Source of the DNA: Phaeosaccion multiseriatum
Lineage: Eukaryota; Ochrophyta, other classes
Assembly: GCA_965112735.1 (NCBI GenBank)
Contig: OZ218955.1
Location: 3,286,001 to 3,350,000 of the forward strand
DNA: 64,000 nucleotides
Reading direction: 5' to 3'
How positions within the stretch are numbered: position 1 is the stretch's first letter; each line of letters begins with the position of its first letter. The notes under the pieces were generated by a model. It had not been told where the DNA came from and did not search any database. It saw only the letters and a list, made by a program, of their open reading frames with translations. This document shows, in pieces, positions 50,352-63,661 of the stretch. The translations under genes and the position numbers were made by a program.

Positions 50352-50499
50352 GTTATGTAGGCAGTTAACATAAGGGTAGGCCGCGGGGACTAAAGGAAGC
50401 TCCCACTTGATCTTAACGGGCTCAGGAGTGAGGGAGGCCCGAGCCAGCCTCCTCCCCAAAATCCAGCTCCTATACCCTTATGTTAAATGCCTACATAAC
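50352..50499. repeat. 148-bp element with 27-bp terminal inverted repeats
   Basis: Left arm 50352-50378 begins GTTATGTAGGCAGTTAACAT. Right arm 50473-50499 is its reverse complement with one mismatch. The arms enclose about 94 bp of unrelated GC-rich DNA. The arrangement looks like a tiny non-autonomous DNA transposon (MITE) or a hairpin. No clear target-site duplication is visible. Confidence 0.7.
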
Positions 50500-50712
50500 A
50501 TTCTCGCCACTCTCTCCTTTTGGTACGGGAGCGTAGCGCTCAGCCTGGGGGTACCTTCCTACTCTCTAGGGAGAGGGAGGTAGCGGCCCCACAGCAATGT
50601 CCATATAGTCCTGAGCACCGGAAGCCTCGCCCCCAGCCCTGCCGTCCAGAGGAAGCAGAGTTTACTTCCTTGTGCGTGGCAGGTCGGAGGGAGAGAGTAG
50701 ACAGCAGACAGA

Positions 50713-50749
<37 letters not shown>

Positions 50750-51796
50750 GAAAGCAAACAACGGCGGGAAACCACAGGCATATGGTTGGAATGAATGAAT
50801 GAATGTATTAGGGCGTGGTGGTCCAGCTGTTGCTGCTGTATCACCAACTGCTGCTGCTTGCTCCGCTTCTCTCGATCGGGACCCACGTGCACTCTCTTAC
50901 GAGCCTTTGGGTGCAAACCCCCTCCCCCGCCCCGCTCCACTGCCACTCCCCCCCCCCTTGTCCCTCCTACCGACCCCTCCTTTCGATGAGGATGATGATG
51001 ATGATGATGATGAGGAGGAGGAGGAGGAGGAGCCCTCCACGCACCCACGCACCCACCCCCAGTCTCCATCTGTATGCCTCCATCGCATCACTGTCACCTC
51101 AGGGCCCCTCTTCGGTCCTTCCGCCCGTGCCCGTGGGCCGGTGCCCTTTCGGTCGGAGTCAGTCGGTTTCCTTTCCCCACACTTCACTTTATGCCCCGTC
51201 TACACTAGTCTCTTGTCTCCACTCCCACACATGCCTTTACTTCCACACACACATACTATTTTAAGTGACACGACGTGCCTCTCCTCTGCCCTCCCTCTAT
51301 CTCACACGCTTCCTTTTTCCTTTTCTTTTATCCATTTGTTTTTTCTTTTCTATACCAAAGAGTTACGTACGACGACAAAAGTCTTTACGATACGAAAAAA
51401 AGGTTCAGACTGCCCCCTGCTGACCTCCTGCTCGCGCTTATCCCCCCCCGAGCGGCCCACTCAGAGGACGCACGCTCAAGGAAAGCACCACACACCTCGG
51501 CCATCAGCTGCCATCCCCGTATATCCCACCCCCACTCTTTCCTCTTCACACATATGACATACGACAAACGATGTTACCCTTCCTCTTCCCCCCTCCCGTG
51601 TTACATTTGAGACGAGAGCGTTCGTTGCCTCCCACAGCTTGTCTGCTCCGTCCTTCCTCCCCTTCGGTTCCCTTCCCTTCTTTTCCCTCCCCTTCCCTCC
51701 CATTCCCGTCCCTTCCCTTTGCCCTCCGCCCCCCTGCTCCTCGCCTTCTCCTCGCAACCCTCCTCGCAACACACCCCCAGCTTCCCTCCCAGCGGC

Positions 51797-51883
51797 ATCT
51801 GTCTGTCTGTCTTTCTGTCTCTCTGTCTGTCTGTCTTTCTGTCTCTCTGTCTGTCTGTCTTTCTGTCTGTCTGTCTGTCTGTC
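51797..51883 (+). repeat. CTGT tetranucleotide array
   Basis: Tandem CTGT units with a few CTTT and CTCT interruptions, just downstream of the large minus-strand gene. Confidence 0.9.
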
Positions 51884-51908
51884 CACTTCTCAGCCTTCCT
51901 CCATCACC

Positions 51909-52459
51909 TCATCTCTTCGACGAGGTGCTGGATCGACGAGGTGCAGGGATGACTCCGATCTCAATCTTGCGAATCCTGTTGCGCTCGATCATCGCAGCGA
52001 GAGCGGCCCTGACTACGGGGTTCTTACACCCCACAAGCTTTTTCCTCTTCTTCTTCACCTTCTTCACCCCTCCTGACCCTGGCCCTGACGACGGCGGCGA
52101 AGTCGACGAAGTACCAACATCACCACCGCCACCGCCGCCTTCTGTGACGCTGCGGGTGTCAGGACTGGTGCCGCTGCGGATGCTGCTGCCGTCAGTGGTG
52201 GCCTTCGCTGCTGAAGATAGTGGGGCCAAGCTACTGCTGCTGATGCTGCCGATGCTGCTGCTGGTGCTGCTGCTAGTGGTGTTGACCTTTGCCGAAGGTG
52301 GTAGGGGGGTCGATGTGCTGGTGGTGTGTGGTACGGTCAGCGGTGTGCCTCCCTCTGCTCCGGATGGCGCCGATCGCTTTGCAGGGGGGGGAAGGGGTGT
52401 GGTCAGTGTGGGCCTCTCATCATCCGTCCTGCTTCTCTTCCTCTTCTGCTCAGCCACAG

Positions 52460-52491
<32 letters not shown>

Positions 52492-54614
52492 ACTCCGCCT
52501 CCGTCATCCTTTCCTTCCCCAACGCCTCCTCCAGCCTCACCCACACCACCACCACATGTTTCCGAGAGAGCACTCGTCCTCACCAGCGACGCTGCGTTCT
52601 TCTCAGCACACGGCCTCTCTTCGCCTCCTCCTGCTGCTGTATCACCAACTGCTGCTGCCGCTCCTCCTTCTGCTCCGCCTTCATCCGCTAGCACTCGTAC
52701 TCCTCTTCCCGGTGCCTCTGTTGCTGTTGCTGCTGCAGCCAACTTCAGAGTAAGCACAGCTGCGTCCAGGTTCAGACCCTTTCCTCCTCCTCCTCCTCCT
52801 CCTCCTCCGTTGCTGCCTGCCCCTACCCCTACCCCTACCCCTCTATCAACGACCTTCTCATCTCCTCCTTCTTCCTCACTTGCGTAGGGAGAGACAGTCG
52901 CCGCCTCCTCTCCCTCCACCACATCCGTTTCCACGAGCGTGGAGGAGGAGGAAGAAGAGGAGGAGGTTTCACCTTTCGGTGCCGGCTGTTGCTCATCCTC
53001 CTCCTTCCCCTCCTCCTCCTCCTCCTGCTGCCGCTGCTGCTGCCCACTGCTGCTGTTGCTGTCCTCGCTGCTCATGCTGCCGCTTCTTCCTACGCCGTCT
53101 GCGTCGCTCGTCGCGCTGCTGCTGCTGCTGGAGGATGAGCAGGATGCCGAGTCGCTGATTGGGGCGGGCATGGCCAGTGACCCCGCTCCATCCACAGCCA
53201 TCTCTGCTCCTGCCCCATCCACTGCCACTTCCCCCGCCGCTCCTGTCTGTGCCCCTGTCGCCGCCGCCTTTGTGGGCGCTGGGGGCGTGGAGGTCAATGC
53301 CTTGTCTACAGTGCACGTATCCGTCGCTCCGACAGACGAAGTAGGAGAGGCCGAGGAGGAGGTCGGCCCCCCAGCCACTTTAGCAGCAGATATTGGGAAT
53401 ACAGCAGCAGCGGCAGCAGCAGCAGCAGTGGCACTTGCACTTGCACTCAGCGCTGTATCACCAACTGCTGTACTGAGCGCTGCTGCAGCAGCTGGAGCGG
53501 CCTCCGACCCAGACTCAGACGATGCAGCGGTGACAGTAGACGACACCGCCACCACGGCCCCGGCCGCTACCGTATGCGAGTCATGGACATCACCCAAGGG
53601 CGGTGAAGGTGCGAGGAGGGTGGTGGGGGCCTGCGACATCAACTCTGGTGTCTGCAACGCTGCTGCTGCTGCTGCTGCTCCTGCTGCTCCTGCTGTTACT
53701 GCTCCTCCTCCTCCTGCTGCTGCTGCTGCTGCTCCTGTTGCTGCTACTCCTCCTGTTGCGGCTGTGGCTGCCCCTGTCATTGGAGTCCAATAGTCAGGGA
53801 GGTCGGAGGGCCAAAAACCGGTAGTCACCTGCGAATGGCTGCCCAAGACCATTGGATCTTCCTGCGGCTGCTCCAGCAAGAAGGCGTCCTCTTCACTCCA
53901 GTCTTCCTCCTTCTTCTCCGTCGCCGCCCGCACTGCCGCTCGGTTCCTGCTGCTGGTGGTGCTGCCGCTGCTGCCGCCTCGTCGATGGCTGCTGCTGCCA
54001 CTCGTAGTGGCAGAAGTGGTGGTGATGGCCCGTGCCTTATGGATCGGCGCTGAAGACGAGACAGCCCCGTCAACCATTAACAACACAACGCCGTTGGCAG
54101 CCTGCTGAGTCGCCTGCCTCTCTTGCTCCTGGTGCTGCTGCTGGGAGTGGTGGTACTGGTTCTGTAACGCCACAGTAGGGTATGTGTGTTGGGCCGAGTC
54201 CCCTGAGCTCAACACACTTCCCGTCCCCCCGGCCCCACTGGTGGTTGGAGTGGTCGGCGTGCTGGTGGTGGAAGCGCCCCCCTTCTTGCTCGGCCGGCCC
54301 CGCTTCTTGCCGGAGGGGGTCTTCTGCTGTTGATGATACAGCTCCAGCTCAGCAGCCTTGGCTTTGGCGGTCTTCTTCGGGATTCTCCTCGTTCGACCTG
54401 TCGGCCCTGCTGCTGTATTCCCAACTGCCGCTGTATTGCCAACTGCTGTTGCAGTACCAACTGCTGCGGGTGCCGCTGCTGCTCTATCACCAAGTGCTAC
54501 CGCTGCACCGTTCTCCCTTCCTCCTGCACCCCCTTCTGCTGCTGCTGTTACCGCCGCTGCTTCTACGGGCGGCGCTGCTGCTAATGCCATCGCTGCTTCT
54601 ACGGGCGGGGCTAC

Positions 54615-54650
<36 letters not shown>

Positions 54651-57590
54651 TTCCCCTCCGCCTGCGACTCTCACTGCTCCTGCTCTTGCCGTCGCTGTTA
54701 CTGCCCGCGCTGCCCCCCCAGCCACCACGGAACATCCTCCCACATCCACACTTGCCGGATCCTCCGCCACCTCCTCCTCCTGCTCCTCCTCCTGCTTCTC
54801 CACTTCCTTCGCCTCGGCGTCGAGATCAGACGGTGGTAGTCCCACAGCAAGGGAAAAGCCGGGGAGGCTGACGCTGATGGCGGTCCGGGGCGGGCCTCGC
54901 GTGGGTGTTGCGGGCGTTGCGGGCGACAAAGGATCGAAAGCCACCTTCGGTGATGCTGAGAGTGAGGAGCTCGATGAGACAGTGGCGCTGAGAGGGGTGC
55001 GTGGGGCTGCTGTAGGAGCGGGTGGTGGTGGTGCTGCTGCTGCTGTTTCTTCGCCTCCTTCTGCTGCTGTTGCATCACCAACTGGTGCTGCTGCTGCTGC
55101 TGCCACCGATGATGATGCGGACCACGGTGGGAGAGGAGCGAAAGGCGGCGATGCTGCAACATGCGCAGATGGCGATGATGTCACAGCCTCGTCGGCCACA
55201 GCCGCATCTCCTGGCGGTGCTGCTGTATCACCAACTGATGATGCTGCTGCTGCTGCTGCTGCTGGTGCTGCTGTCGCTGTACCACCAACTGCTGCTGCTG
55301 TTGCTGGACGTGCCTGGCCATCCAACCCTCTTCTTGACTTCTTGGGAATGGTGTAGGCCCGGACGGCCTTCGCGGCTTCGCTCTGAGCCGCTGGTGTTGA
55401 AGCACCAACTCCCTCCTTCGACGCCCTCATCTCCTCTCTTTCCTTCCTCCTCGCCTTCTTCTCCGCTGCCGCCTCCAAAGCTGCCGCCTTCTCTCTCGCC
55501 TCCTTCTCCCTCTCCTCGAGCCAGACTTTCTTTCGAATCGCCTTTACTCTCTTCCTCTCCGCCTTCTCCTCTTTCTTCCGCCTCGCTGCTTCCACCTCGT
55601 CCGTATGGCCCAGCATAATCTCCATCTTCCGTCCACCTGTTCCCCTCCCTCCCTTCATAGCCCCTCCTCCTCCTCCTCCTCCTCCTCCTCCTCCTCCTGC
55701 TGCTGCTGCTGCTGCTGTACTGCGAACTGCTGCTGCTGCCCCCCCGCCGTCAACACTACCAGCGCTCCTACGCCTCTTCTTCCTCGAAGTGGGAGGAGTG
55801 GAAGTGGCGGCTACAGAGGAGGTTGTGGGAGGAGTGGTGGAAGGGGCAGTTACAGAGGAGGAGGCAGTTGCAGACAGAGCCCTTGCCCTCGCCTTCTGCT
55901 GCTCGGGAGTGAGTCTCTTTTTCTTCCCTCCTTGCCCCTCCCTTCTTCCTTTCTCTGCCACGCGCATTTGCTCCTCCTCCGCCTCCTCTTCTTTCTCCTC
56001 TTTCTCCTCCTCCTCCTCCTCCTCCTCTGCCTCCGCCGCCTCCTCTTCCTCCTCCTGCCTGCTCTCATCCTGCTGCTGTACGGGAGAGAGAGACAGTGAC
56101 GAAGAAGGGAAGGCTGCGGTTGCGCCTGCCGTCGGATCAAGGCCCCACTCCTCCCTCTCTCTCCGCAAGCCCCAGCGCCGGTAGAGCCTGCGTTTGACCC
56201 ACGTCTCTCCATCCAAGGTCACCTCCACCGCTCCAAACTTGCGATGTCCGGGACTGAAGCGCCCGCGTGTCACTCTGCCCCGCCTCCTCCGCAGCTTCTC
56301 GCTCCAGTCACTCGGGTTACCCATCTTCTTGACTGCACCCCCTCCATCCTCACCCTCACCCTCCCCACCCCCCTTGCTGTTCAAAGGTTCTAGATAGCAA
56401 GCCGCCAACGGATTCATCAACACGACACGGTCGTCCTCTGCCAGCCAGTCGCCATTCGTGTACTTTCCCTTCCGCCTGCGCTCTTCCCTGCTGTGTGCCG
56501 CCTGCGCCTCCCGCAGTTTATCCTCGTCGACCTCCTCCTCTTCCTCCTCCTCGTTCTCCTCCTCCTCCTCCTCCTCCTCCTCCTCCTCCGTTGCCGTCCC
56601 CCCTCTCCCCATGAACTCCTCATCGTCGTCGTACTCTCCCTCTCCCCCTCCCCATCCGCTGCTCAGGTCATCGGACTCAACATCCTCATAATCTTCATCC
56701 TCCTCCTCCTCCTCCTCCTTGCCGTCGTGCAAGGAGGGAGGCAGCAGCATGTCCGCCGAAGACGGCAATTCACTCGCCTCCATCGCTTCACACTCCTCCT
56801 CCTCCTCAAGGTTGAGGAACTGTTGAGTCCTCCTCATCGAGGCTACCTCCTGGGCCGCTCGGCTCGGGCCGGAGCGGGAAGCCGAGCTAATGAAGAATCC
56901 CCCCAAGCCGCCCAAGCCCCCCAGCTCAACGACCTCCACACCGCCAATGCCACCACCGCCAGTACCTTCTTCCCCTCCTCCTCCTGCTCCTGCTCCTCCT
57001 CCTCCTCCTCCTCCTCCTCCTCCTCCTCCTGCTCCTGCTCCTCCTCCTCCTCCTCCTCCTCCTGCCTTTGTGTGCCGACCCTGCCCCGACGCCAACTTCC
57101 CCGACCTCTTTTTGCCCTCCACTCTTTTCGTTTTCGGCCGGGGTTCTCCTGCCGTCCACTCTGCGTCGTCACCACCACCACCATCATGATCATCATCATC
57201 ATGGTCAGCATTCTCCTCCTCGTCACGCCTAACCTTAGGTCTGCCCACGCGACCCCGCTTCTTTCCCTTTGAAGCTCGTCCTCCGACTGATGCTGCTGCT
57301 GATACTTCTGCTGGTGCTGCTGCTGCTGCTGTGGGTGGTTGCACCGGCGACGCCGACGAGTCTTGTGTGGTGGTCCCTGCTGCTACTGTTGCTGCTGTTG
57401 CGGCCGCTACCTCCGCGTCGCCCCCTCCCTCTTGCAGAGTCTGCTCCGTCTTCTTCCCCCTGCGGAACACGCTTTTCTTCTTTCTCTTCTTCTTGCCCTG
57501 CTTCTCCTCGCCGGCGGCCGCGAGGGGAGCAGTAGCAGCATCCCGCGAAGCACGCGAAGCTGAAAAGTCAGGCAGCGTCCCTCTCGCAGG

Positions 57591-57628
<38 letters not shown>

Positions 57629-58106
57629 GTGCAGTACTGTCGGGCGGCTCTTGCACCTCGCCACCTAGGCCCTCCGTCAGACTCACTGGGCTCGCTGACT
57701 GCTTGCCTTTCTCGGGCTGCTGCTGTTCCTCCCGGTCTGCGTCGAGATCGAGATGGTTGAGGGACTTCGCCGCGGGTCGAGACTCTCCCTGCTGCTGCTC
57801 TTCCTCCACTTGCTCCTGAGGCGGCCGGTAGTCCTCAGGAAATATGGGTGGGAATGCCGCCTCGGTCTCCCCGTAGCGTGGACGATGATCAATGCAAAGC
57901 CCCGCGTATTGGCCCTTCTTCTGCGTAATCTTGGAGCAGCCCACGGAGATGCATTGCTGTCCCAGCGGCCGAGCGGCGCTGCCCTGGCCCTTGCTAGCAC
58001 TCGGCAACCCCTTCCGGCTCTTCTTCATTCTGGACCGGCTCGGGGTCACGGTGCCGCCTTCCGCAGCAGCAGGAGCAGGAGAAGCGAGCAGCGGGGAGGG
58101 GTTCAT
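51909..58106 (-). CDS. Intronless 2065-aa low-complexity nuclear-type protein with AT-hook
   Basis: A single open frame of 6198 bp, striking among neighbours with up to 17 exons. The function is not recognised. The first ATG (58106, MNPSPLLASP) is used. Conserved-looking islands: a C-x4-C...C-x2-H segment, QCISVGCSKITQKKGQYAG (about 49-73), possibly a small zinc finger; an acidic Glu/Asp block (about 460-530); GDWLAEDDRVVLMNPLAACY then FGAVEVTLDGETWVKRRLYR (about 546-655); a basic coiled-coil-like stretch (about 835-895); an AT-hook (KKRGRPSKK, about 1265) and a related KRGRVGRPKVRR near residue 290; and a basic C terminus with AALAAMIERNRIRKIEIGVI. Everything between is Ala, Ser, Thr, Gly or Gln runs with repeated AVGDTA peptides. 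A chromatin or DNA-binding role is inference. Some low-complexity blocks could be unrecognised introns. Confidence 0.6.
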
Positions 58107-58676
58107 CGGTCGGATGCCCACCTACCCCTCTACCGTTCTTGTCGCTATACTCGTGTATTAGCGGTGGTGGTGACGGCAGCTGCTACCGCTGCGCAGCTGC
58201 AGCGGATGAGCGCATGACACACCAGGACGATCCCACTATAGCCACTCCCTTCGCCCTCTGTGCTGTTTGTTGGCCGTCGTGCTTGGCCCACCGGAAACAA
58301 GCCCCTCAACCCTCTGGCAATGAGGGGCTGGTAACGAGGGTTTCGAGTACACGCCTTAAATTTGCCACGACGCGTTGGCCTTCCTTCCTTCTTCTCACAG
58401 CCTCAACCCTGCTTACGTTGCGCGGCGGCTGGTGGTATTGTGTATCTCTCTTTTTTGGTGGCGATGGCAATGTTTGGGGGAAATAATGTGTGTTTCCACT
58501 CCGGGGTGTTGATGAGAGAGGGGATTTGCCAAATTTCGATTTCCGATTTCCCCCCCACCCCCCCTTCCCCCTCCCCCTGCCTCCATGCATCAGAGCTGTA
58601 CGCTGCAAGACATATGCTATGGGGGGCTACTGGTAAGGCTGGAGACCGACTACCGAGCTGTAATTCGTCACGACCC
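58107..58676. promoter_or_regulatory. Divergent region between the large protein gene and the SbcD-SbcC fusion gene
   Basis: 570 bp separate the two start codons. The plus-strand frame of the fusion gene is open upstream of 58677, with earlier ATGs (for example near 58460), so part of this region may be 5' UTR or, less likely, coding. No promoter motif is identified. Confidence 0.4.
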
Positions 58677-59459
58677 ATGAGTTCCCTCCAAGGAGCCAGA
58701 AGGGGCTTGCTGCTGATGCTGGCACTGCAGCTTTCCCCTGCCGTCCCTTTCGGCCTTGCCACGTCCATCCGCTCAGTAGACATCCATGTCAGGCGGAACG
58801 CTCCAGCAGCTTCTTGGACGAAGTGCGGAGGAGGGGCGTGGCAGCCCTCGCCAAGCCGAAGGACACAAACAGCCGGGAGAGTGGGTTTGCATCTTGAAGC
58901 TCTGCCAACACCGCAGTCAAGAGGAAGAGGATACACAACAAATAGAGGAGCAAGAAGGAGAAGAGTAGGGGGAGAAGCAAGAAGAGCAGCAGCAGGAGGA
59001 GGAGGAGGACGAGGAGGACGAGGAGGAGGAGTGGCGACAGGGCGATCGACCACGCGGAGGCCCCTCCCTCCTCCTCGTCTGCCCCCTTCCTTACTAATCG
59101 ACGTCGGGACTAGTGTGACTCTGATCGACAGTGGGAAACGAGGGGTGGTTGTAGACAAGAGACAAGGCGGCTGGTGGCGCGTGGAGCTTGCAGAAGAGGG
59201 TGAGGTTAGCTCTGCGACGACACGTGAGGAGGGCACGACCCTTCGTAGTGTAATCTCCACTCGGAGGGCCAATCTCGCCGCCTTGGGTGACGCTCCTGAA
59301 GCTCCGCAATCATCGGTAGTGCCCTCATCGCCGTTGTCGGCACCCTTGTCACCCCCCTCTCCGCCATCTGCATCATCGTTTCTTACACCGCCGTCGTTGG
59401 TGGAAGACGCCCTCAAGGGTGGGTACTCCATTCTCTCTCCACCTGCCGTGAGGACTCCC

Positions 59460-59517
<58 letters not shown>

Positions 59518-59611
59518 CGGGGGCGTGGGGAGGAGCTAGTGGGAGTACAGCAACAGCAGCGGCAGCAGCAGCAGCAGCAGCAGGAGGAGGAGGAGGAGGA
59601 CGAGAAGGAGA

Positions 59612-59646
<35 letters not shown>

Positions 59647-60323
59647 GAGGAGGGAGACGAGGACGAGGACGAAAACCGGTAGGAGTCGAGAGTGTCTCTA
59701 GGTCTACGCCAGTAGTGGCGGAAACCATGGGTTCCATCGAGAGCTCCCCTCAAGGCCGAGGGGGGGGGCTAGAGGCTGGGGGCTCAAAGCAGCAGCAGCA
59801 GCAGCAGGAGGAGGAAGAGGAGGATGAGGAGGAGGAGGAGGGGGGGGAGGGGGGGAGGGAGTCCATCCCGACCATCGCTCGCCTCACAGATCCCTCCCTG
59901 CCACACCACTCGTGCTCGGAGTGGGTGGTCTTCTCGGACCTTCACGTGGGCATAAAGACCATAGATGTGTGCCTCCAGGTACGGCTCTCTTTCTCTCTCT
60001 CTTGATCGATCGATCGATCAATCGATCGATCTATCCCTCTCAAACTCCCTCTCTCTCTCTCTCTCATGCGAGTACCAAACCTGATTCAATATATTATTTC
60101 CCCTTTTAGGTTCTCGCTGCCGTGCACGCCGCTGCCGCCGCCCGCCCCTCCTGTGGAGTGCTCTTCTTGGGGGATTGGTGGCACATCAGAGGCGCGCTCA
60201 GAGTGGACCTACTCAACGCCGTGCTAGAAACCCTGCATACCTGGAAATGCCCTTTTGTGGCGATACCAGGCAATCACGATCAGGTTGGTCACCCTCGGAC
60301 CTGCTCACTGCTCTCTCCCACTC

Positions 60324-60408
<85 letters not shown>

Positions 60409-61371
60409 GTCTGTCTGCCTGCCTCTCTGTCTGTCTGTCTGTCTGTCTGTCCTTGCCCTGACACCCTGTCCTGACGTCCTCCATCTGTCCTGACACACCC
60501 TCTCTCTGGTCATCGCATATCAGGTCACTCTCGGGGGCAGCATTCATTCCCTCACACCTTTGCAGTTCGCATTTCGAGATGCCAAGCAAGGTAGGTAGGG
60601 TAGGTAGGTATGTGGGTAGGGTGGGTAGGTGTGTAGGTTGTGCGTGTGTGGGTGTGGGTGTGGGTGTGGGTGTGGGTGTGGGTGTGCCTGTCTGGCGTTT
60701 GTGTGTGTGCGTGTGCGTAAGGGGGAGGAGGCAAGAAGCCGTGGCCAGCCCAACCCTAACTCAGAGTGTATATATGTCCTGGTTTGCTTTCCTTCCCGTC
60801 CGCCTCCCCCCTGTTCTATATCCTCCCTCCTTTCTCCTTTCCTATGTACTCCTACTACTCCTCCCTTCGTTTCGGACCGGCCTCTGTGACCAACCTTCGT
60901 GCCCCACCCCCCAATACACACATAAACACACACACGCTAACACTCACACACTCACACACCTACACCCACACACCCCACGCTCCTCCCCACCCACGCGCAC
61001 GTACGCACAACCCCCTACACACACACCAACACACGCACGCCCACCCACACACACACCCACCCACACACATGCAGCCGTGGTGCTTGCCGAGCCAACTCTC
61101 TTCCTTGACGCGCTCTTCATCCCCCACCAGCGCAACTCGTCCCACCTCGAGCTGTTGTTGCGCTCCCCAGAGGCCCGAGCGTCGCAGGCTGTCTTCTGCC
61201 ACGCTGACGTCAGAGGTATATGGGTAGGGATAGGGGTAGAACATAGGCAGGCATATAGGCAGGGGTGTGGGCACGCTTATGGGCAGCCAAGGGCAGGCCT
61301 ATTGACAATGCGGGGGTGACTTGCTTTTTATTTATACGACTCTTCCCTTCTCTTCTCCCCACTCCCACGCA

Positions 61372-61425
<54 letters not shown>

Positions 61426-63617
61426 ATTCCTTCAAACATATCTCGCACTCTCTCTCTCTCCCTCTTTTTCTATCTCCCTCCTCCCCCCCCCCCCCCCCCC
61501 CGCCCTCTCCTCTTCCTCCCTCCCCTCTGCCAGGAGCGGCCATGAACGACGGGGTGTGTAGCAGCGCAGACATATCTGCCTCGGCCTTCCCCCCCTCCAT
61601 CCCCGTCTACAGCGGGCATTTCCACAGGCCACACCGGGTCGTGCATAGACCGCGCGGAGCAAGGAAAGGGACCAAACTCAAACTCGAAACGGCAGTAGCA
61701 GCAGCAGCAGCAGCAGCAGTTGGTGATACAGCAGCAGTTGGTGATATAGCAGGGGCCAGCGAGGGCGAGCGGAGCGTGCGATACGTGGGCTCTCCGTACC
61801 AATGCTCCGTTAACGAACACGGCCAAGAGAAGGCGCTGCTCGTGCTGCGGAGACAGGCCGCTGATGATACAGCTGTTGGTGGTGCAGCAGTTGGTGATAC
61901 GGCAGCAGCAGGGCGGGGACCGTGGACGGAGGTGGAGACGCTGCCCCTTTTTCTGTGAGTGGTGTGTGTTTATGTGTGTGTGAGAAGAGAGAGCGTGTAC
62001 CCGCGCGTGTGTGTGACCGCGTTTCTCTCTCTCCCTATAAGTTTGAGCGTGCGTGAGAGTCGATGAGTCCTCCACTCATTCCGATACTTACTACACTTAC
62101 GTAGTTTTTCGCGTGATGGCACGGGGGCCTCACACCTCTGTTGCAGCTACGCCCTGGGGCCTGTGGCTGCTTGCTCATGGGGGCGGCTGTGTTAACGCTC
62201 GTGTTAACGCTCGTACAAATGCCTTCCTCTTGCCCTTGCCCTCCCCCTCTTCCTTCGATGTTCTTTCCCCTCTCCCTCCTTTTCAGGGGACGAAAGTTCC
62301 ATAAACTATCCCACCTAACGAACAATGGACAAGGAAGAGGAGGAGATGGAGAATGGGGACCCTCAGACGCCTCCCTCAAGCAGCAGCAGCAGCAGCAGCA
62401 GGCATATGGGCCAGAAGGAGGAGGAGGAGCAGGCATATGGGGAAACGTGTCGCACGTATCTCCCGGAGACCGAGTGGTGTGGACCGTTCCCGACCCCGCC
62501 TCACCGCCCCCTGGCGTGCGAGAGAGCGTGTCGCGCATGCGAGCGGGCGGGGTGGAGGTGGAGTTGAGACAGCAGTCGTCGCCAGCTGGGAAGGGGGGGC
62601 TCCTCCCTCCCCCCGTGGAGCGCTACACTAGCCCATCGTCTCTGTCTTCTGCTGCTCTCTTTGAGGAGTTCCTTCGGTCCGAGCAACTGCAGCAGCAGCA
62701 GCAGCAGCAGGCTCAAGACTCACAAGACGACGATGTTGAGCGTAGCACCAACGGCAGCACCAACTCCTCCTCATCATCCGACATGTCGTCGGCATCTGCT
62801 GATGCCCTCCACCTCGGCTTGAGCCTCATTGAACAGGCGGCGGAGGCACTCACAAATGGCTCAGCGCTCTCCTCCACCCTCGGAAAGGGCGCTCTGTCTC
62901 AATCGAGCGGTGGAGGAGCGGGGGGGGGTACCACTAGTCAGACCTCTTTGGTGCTGGAGTCTGTGACCTTGAGTCGCTTCGGACCCTTCCGGAGGCCTGT
63001 GAAGTATCCGCTGGACGGGAGAGGCGTGGTGCTGTTGAGAGGGGCGAACTTGGACGGGGGCGGCGCTGATAGGTAGGTATGAGTATTTGGCATATGGCAA
63101 CGTGAGATGCCAACTGTGATGTGATTGCAATGCTCTCTGTCTCTCCCTCCCTCTCTTCTCCCTCTATGATGTTTAAACTCAGTTTTATTTGTGCGTAGTG
63201 AAACTCACTTCAGAGGCTTCTACTCCCCCTTTTTTCCACCGCTCCAGTAACGGCGCTGGAAAGACGTCCCTGGCTGTGGCTGCCCTGTGGGCTCTAACAG
63301 GGTCCGTCGACATGAGGCCTGCCACAGGTCAGTACAGTCAGTGAGTCAGTGAGTGAGTGAGTGGGGGAGTCAATGAGGTGGTGAGACCATCAGGCAGTCA
63401 GCGAGACAAATGAGTCAATGAGGTTGATGAAGGTTTGAGTCCGTGAGTCTCGGCAGCCTGGATAGGAGCGGCATACCTCACAGAACGACGCACTCAACTC
63501 ACGCCCTCCACTTCGTGCCCATCAATGCCTGACTGCCGTCCCCTGCCTTCGCTTGCGAATCTATCCACGCATTCAAAGATGGCCGAGTGACAGACGTCGT
63601 GTTCCACAGGGGCAAAC

Positions 63618-63661
<44 letters not shown>

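Larger units (their letters stand above)
50079..51908. other. Convergent intergenic region
   Basis: 1.83 kb between the stop codons of the GtrA-like gene and the 2065-residue gene. It contains the short inverted-repeat element at 50352-50499, a CA/GA microsatellite (about 50713-50750), a copy of the interspersed motif (50839-50848), a GAT/GAG run (about 50989-51032) and a CTGT array (about 51797-51883). Frames in it have no recognisable similarity and no gene is called. Confidence 0.55.

Noticed and set aside
60213-60589. Open frames of Asp-Arg-Gln-Thr or Cys-Leu-Ser-Val in the CTGT array
   Set aside because: Intronic tetranucleotide repeat; the spliced exons on both sides keep the phosphoesterase frame.
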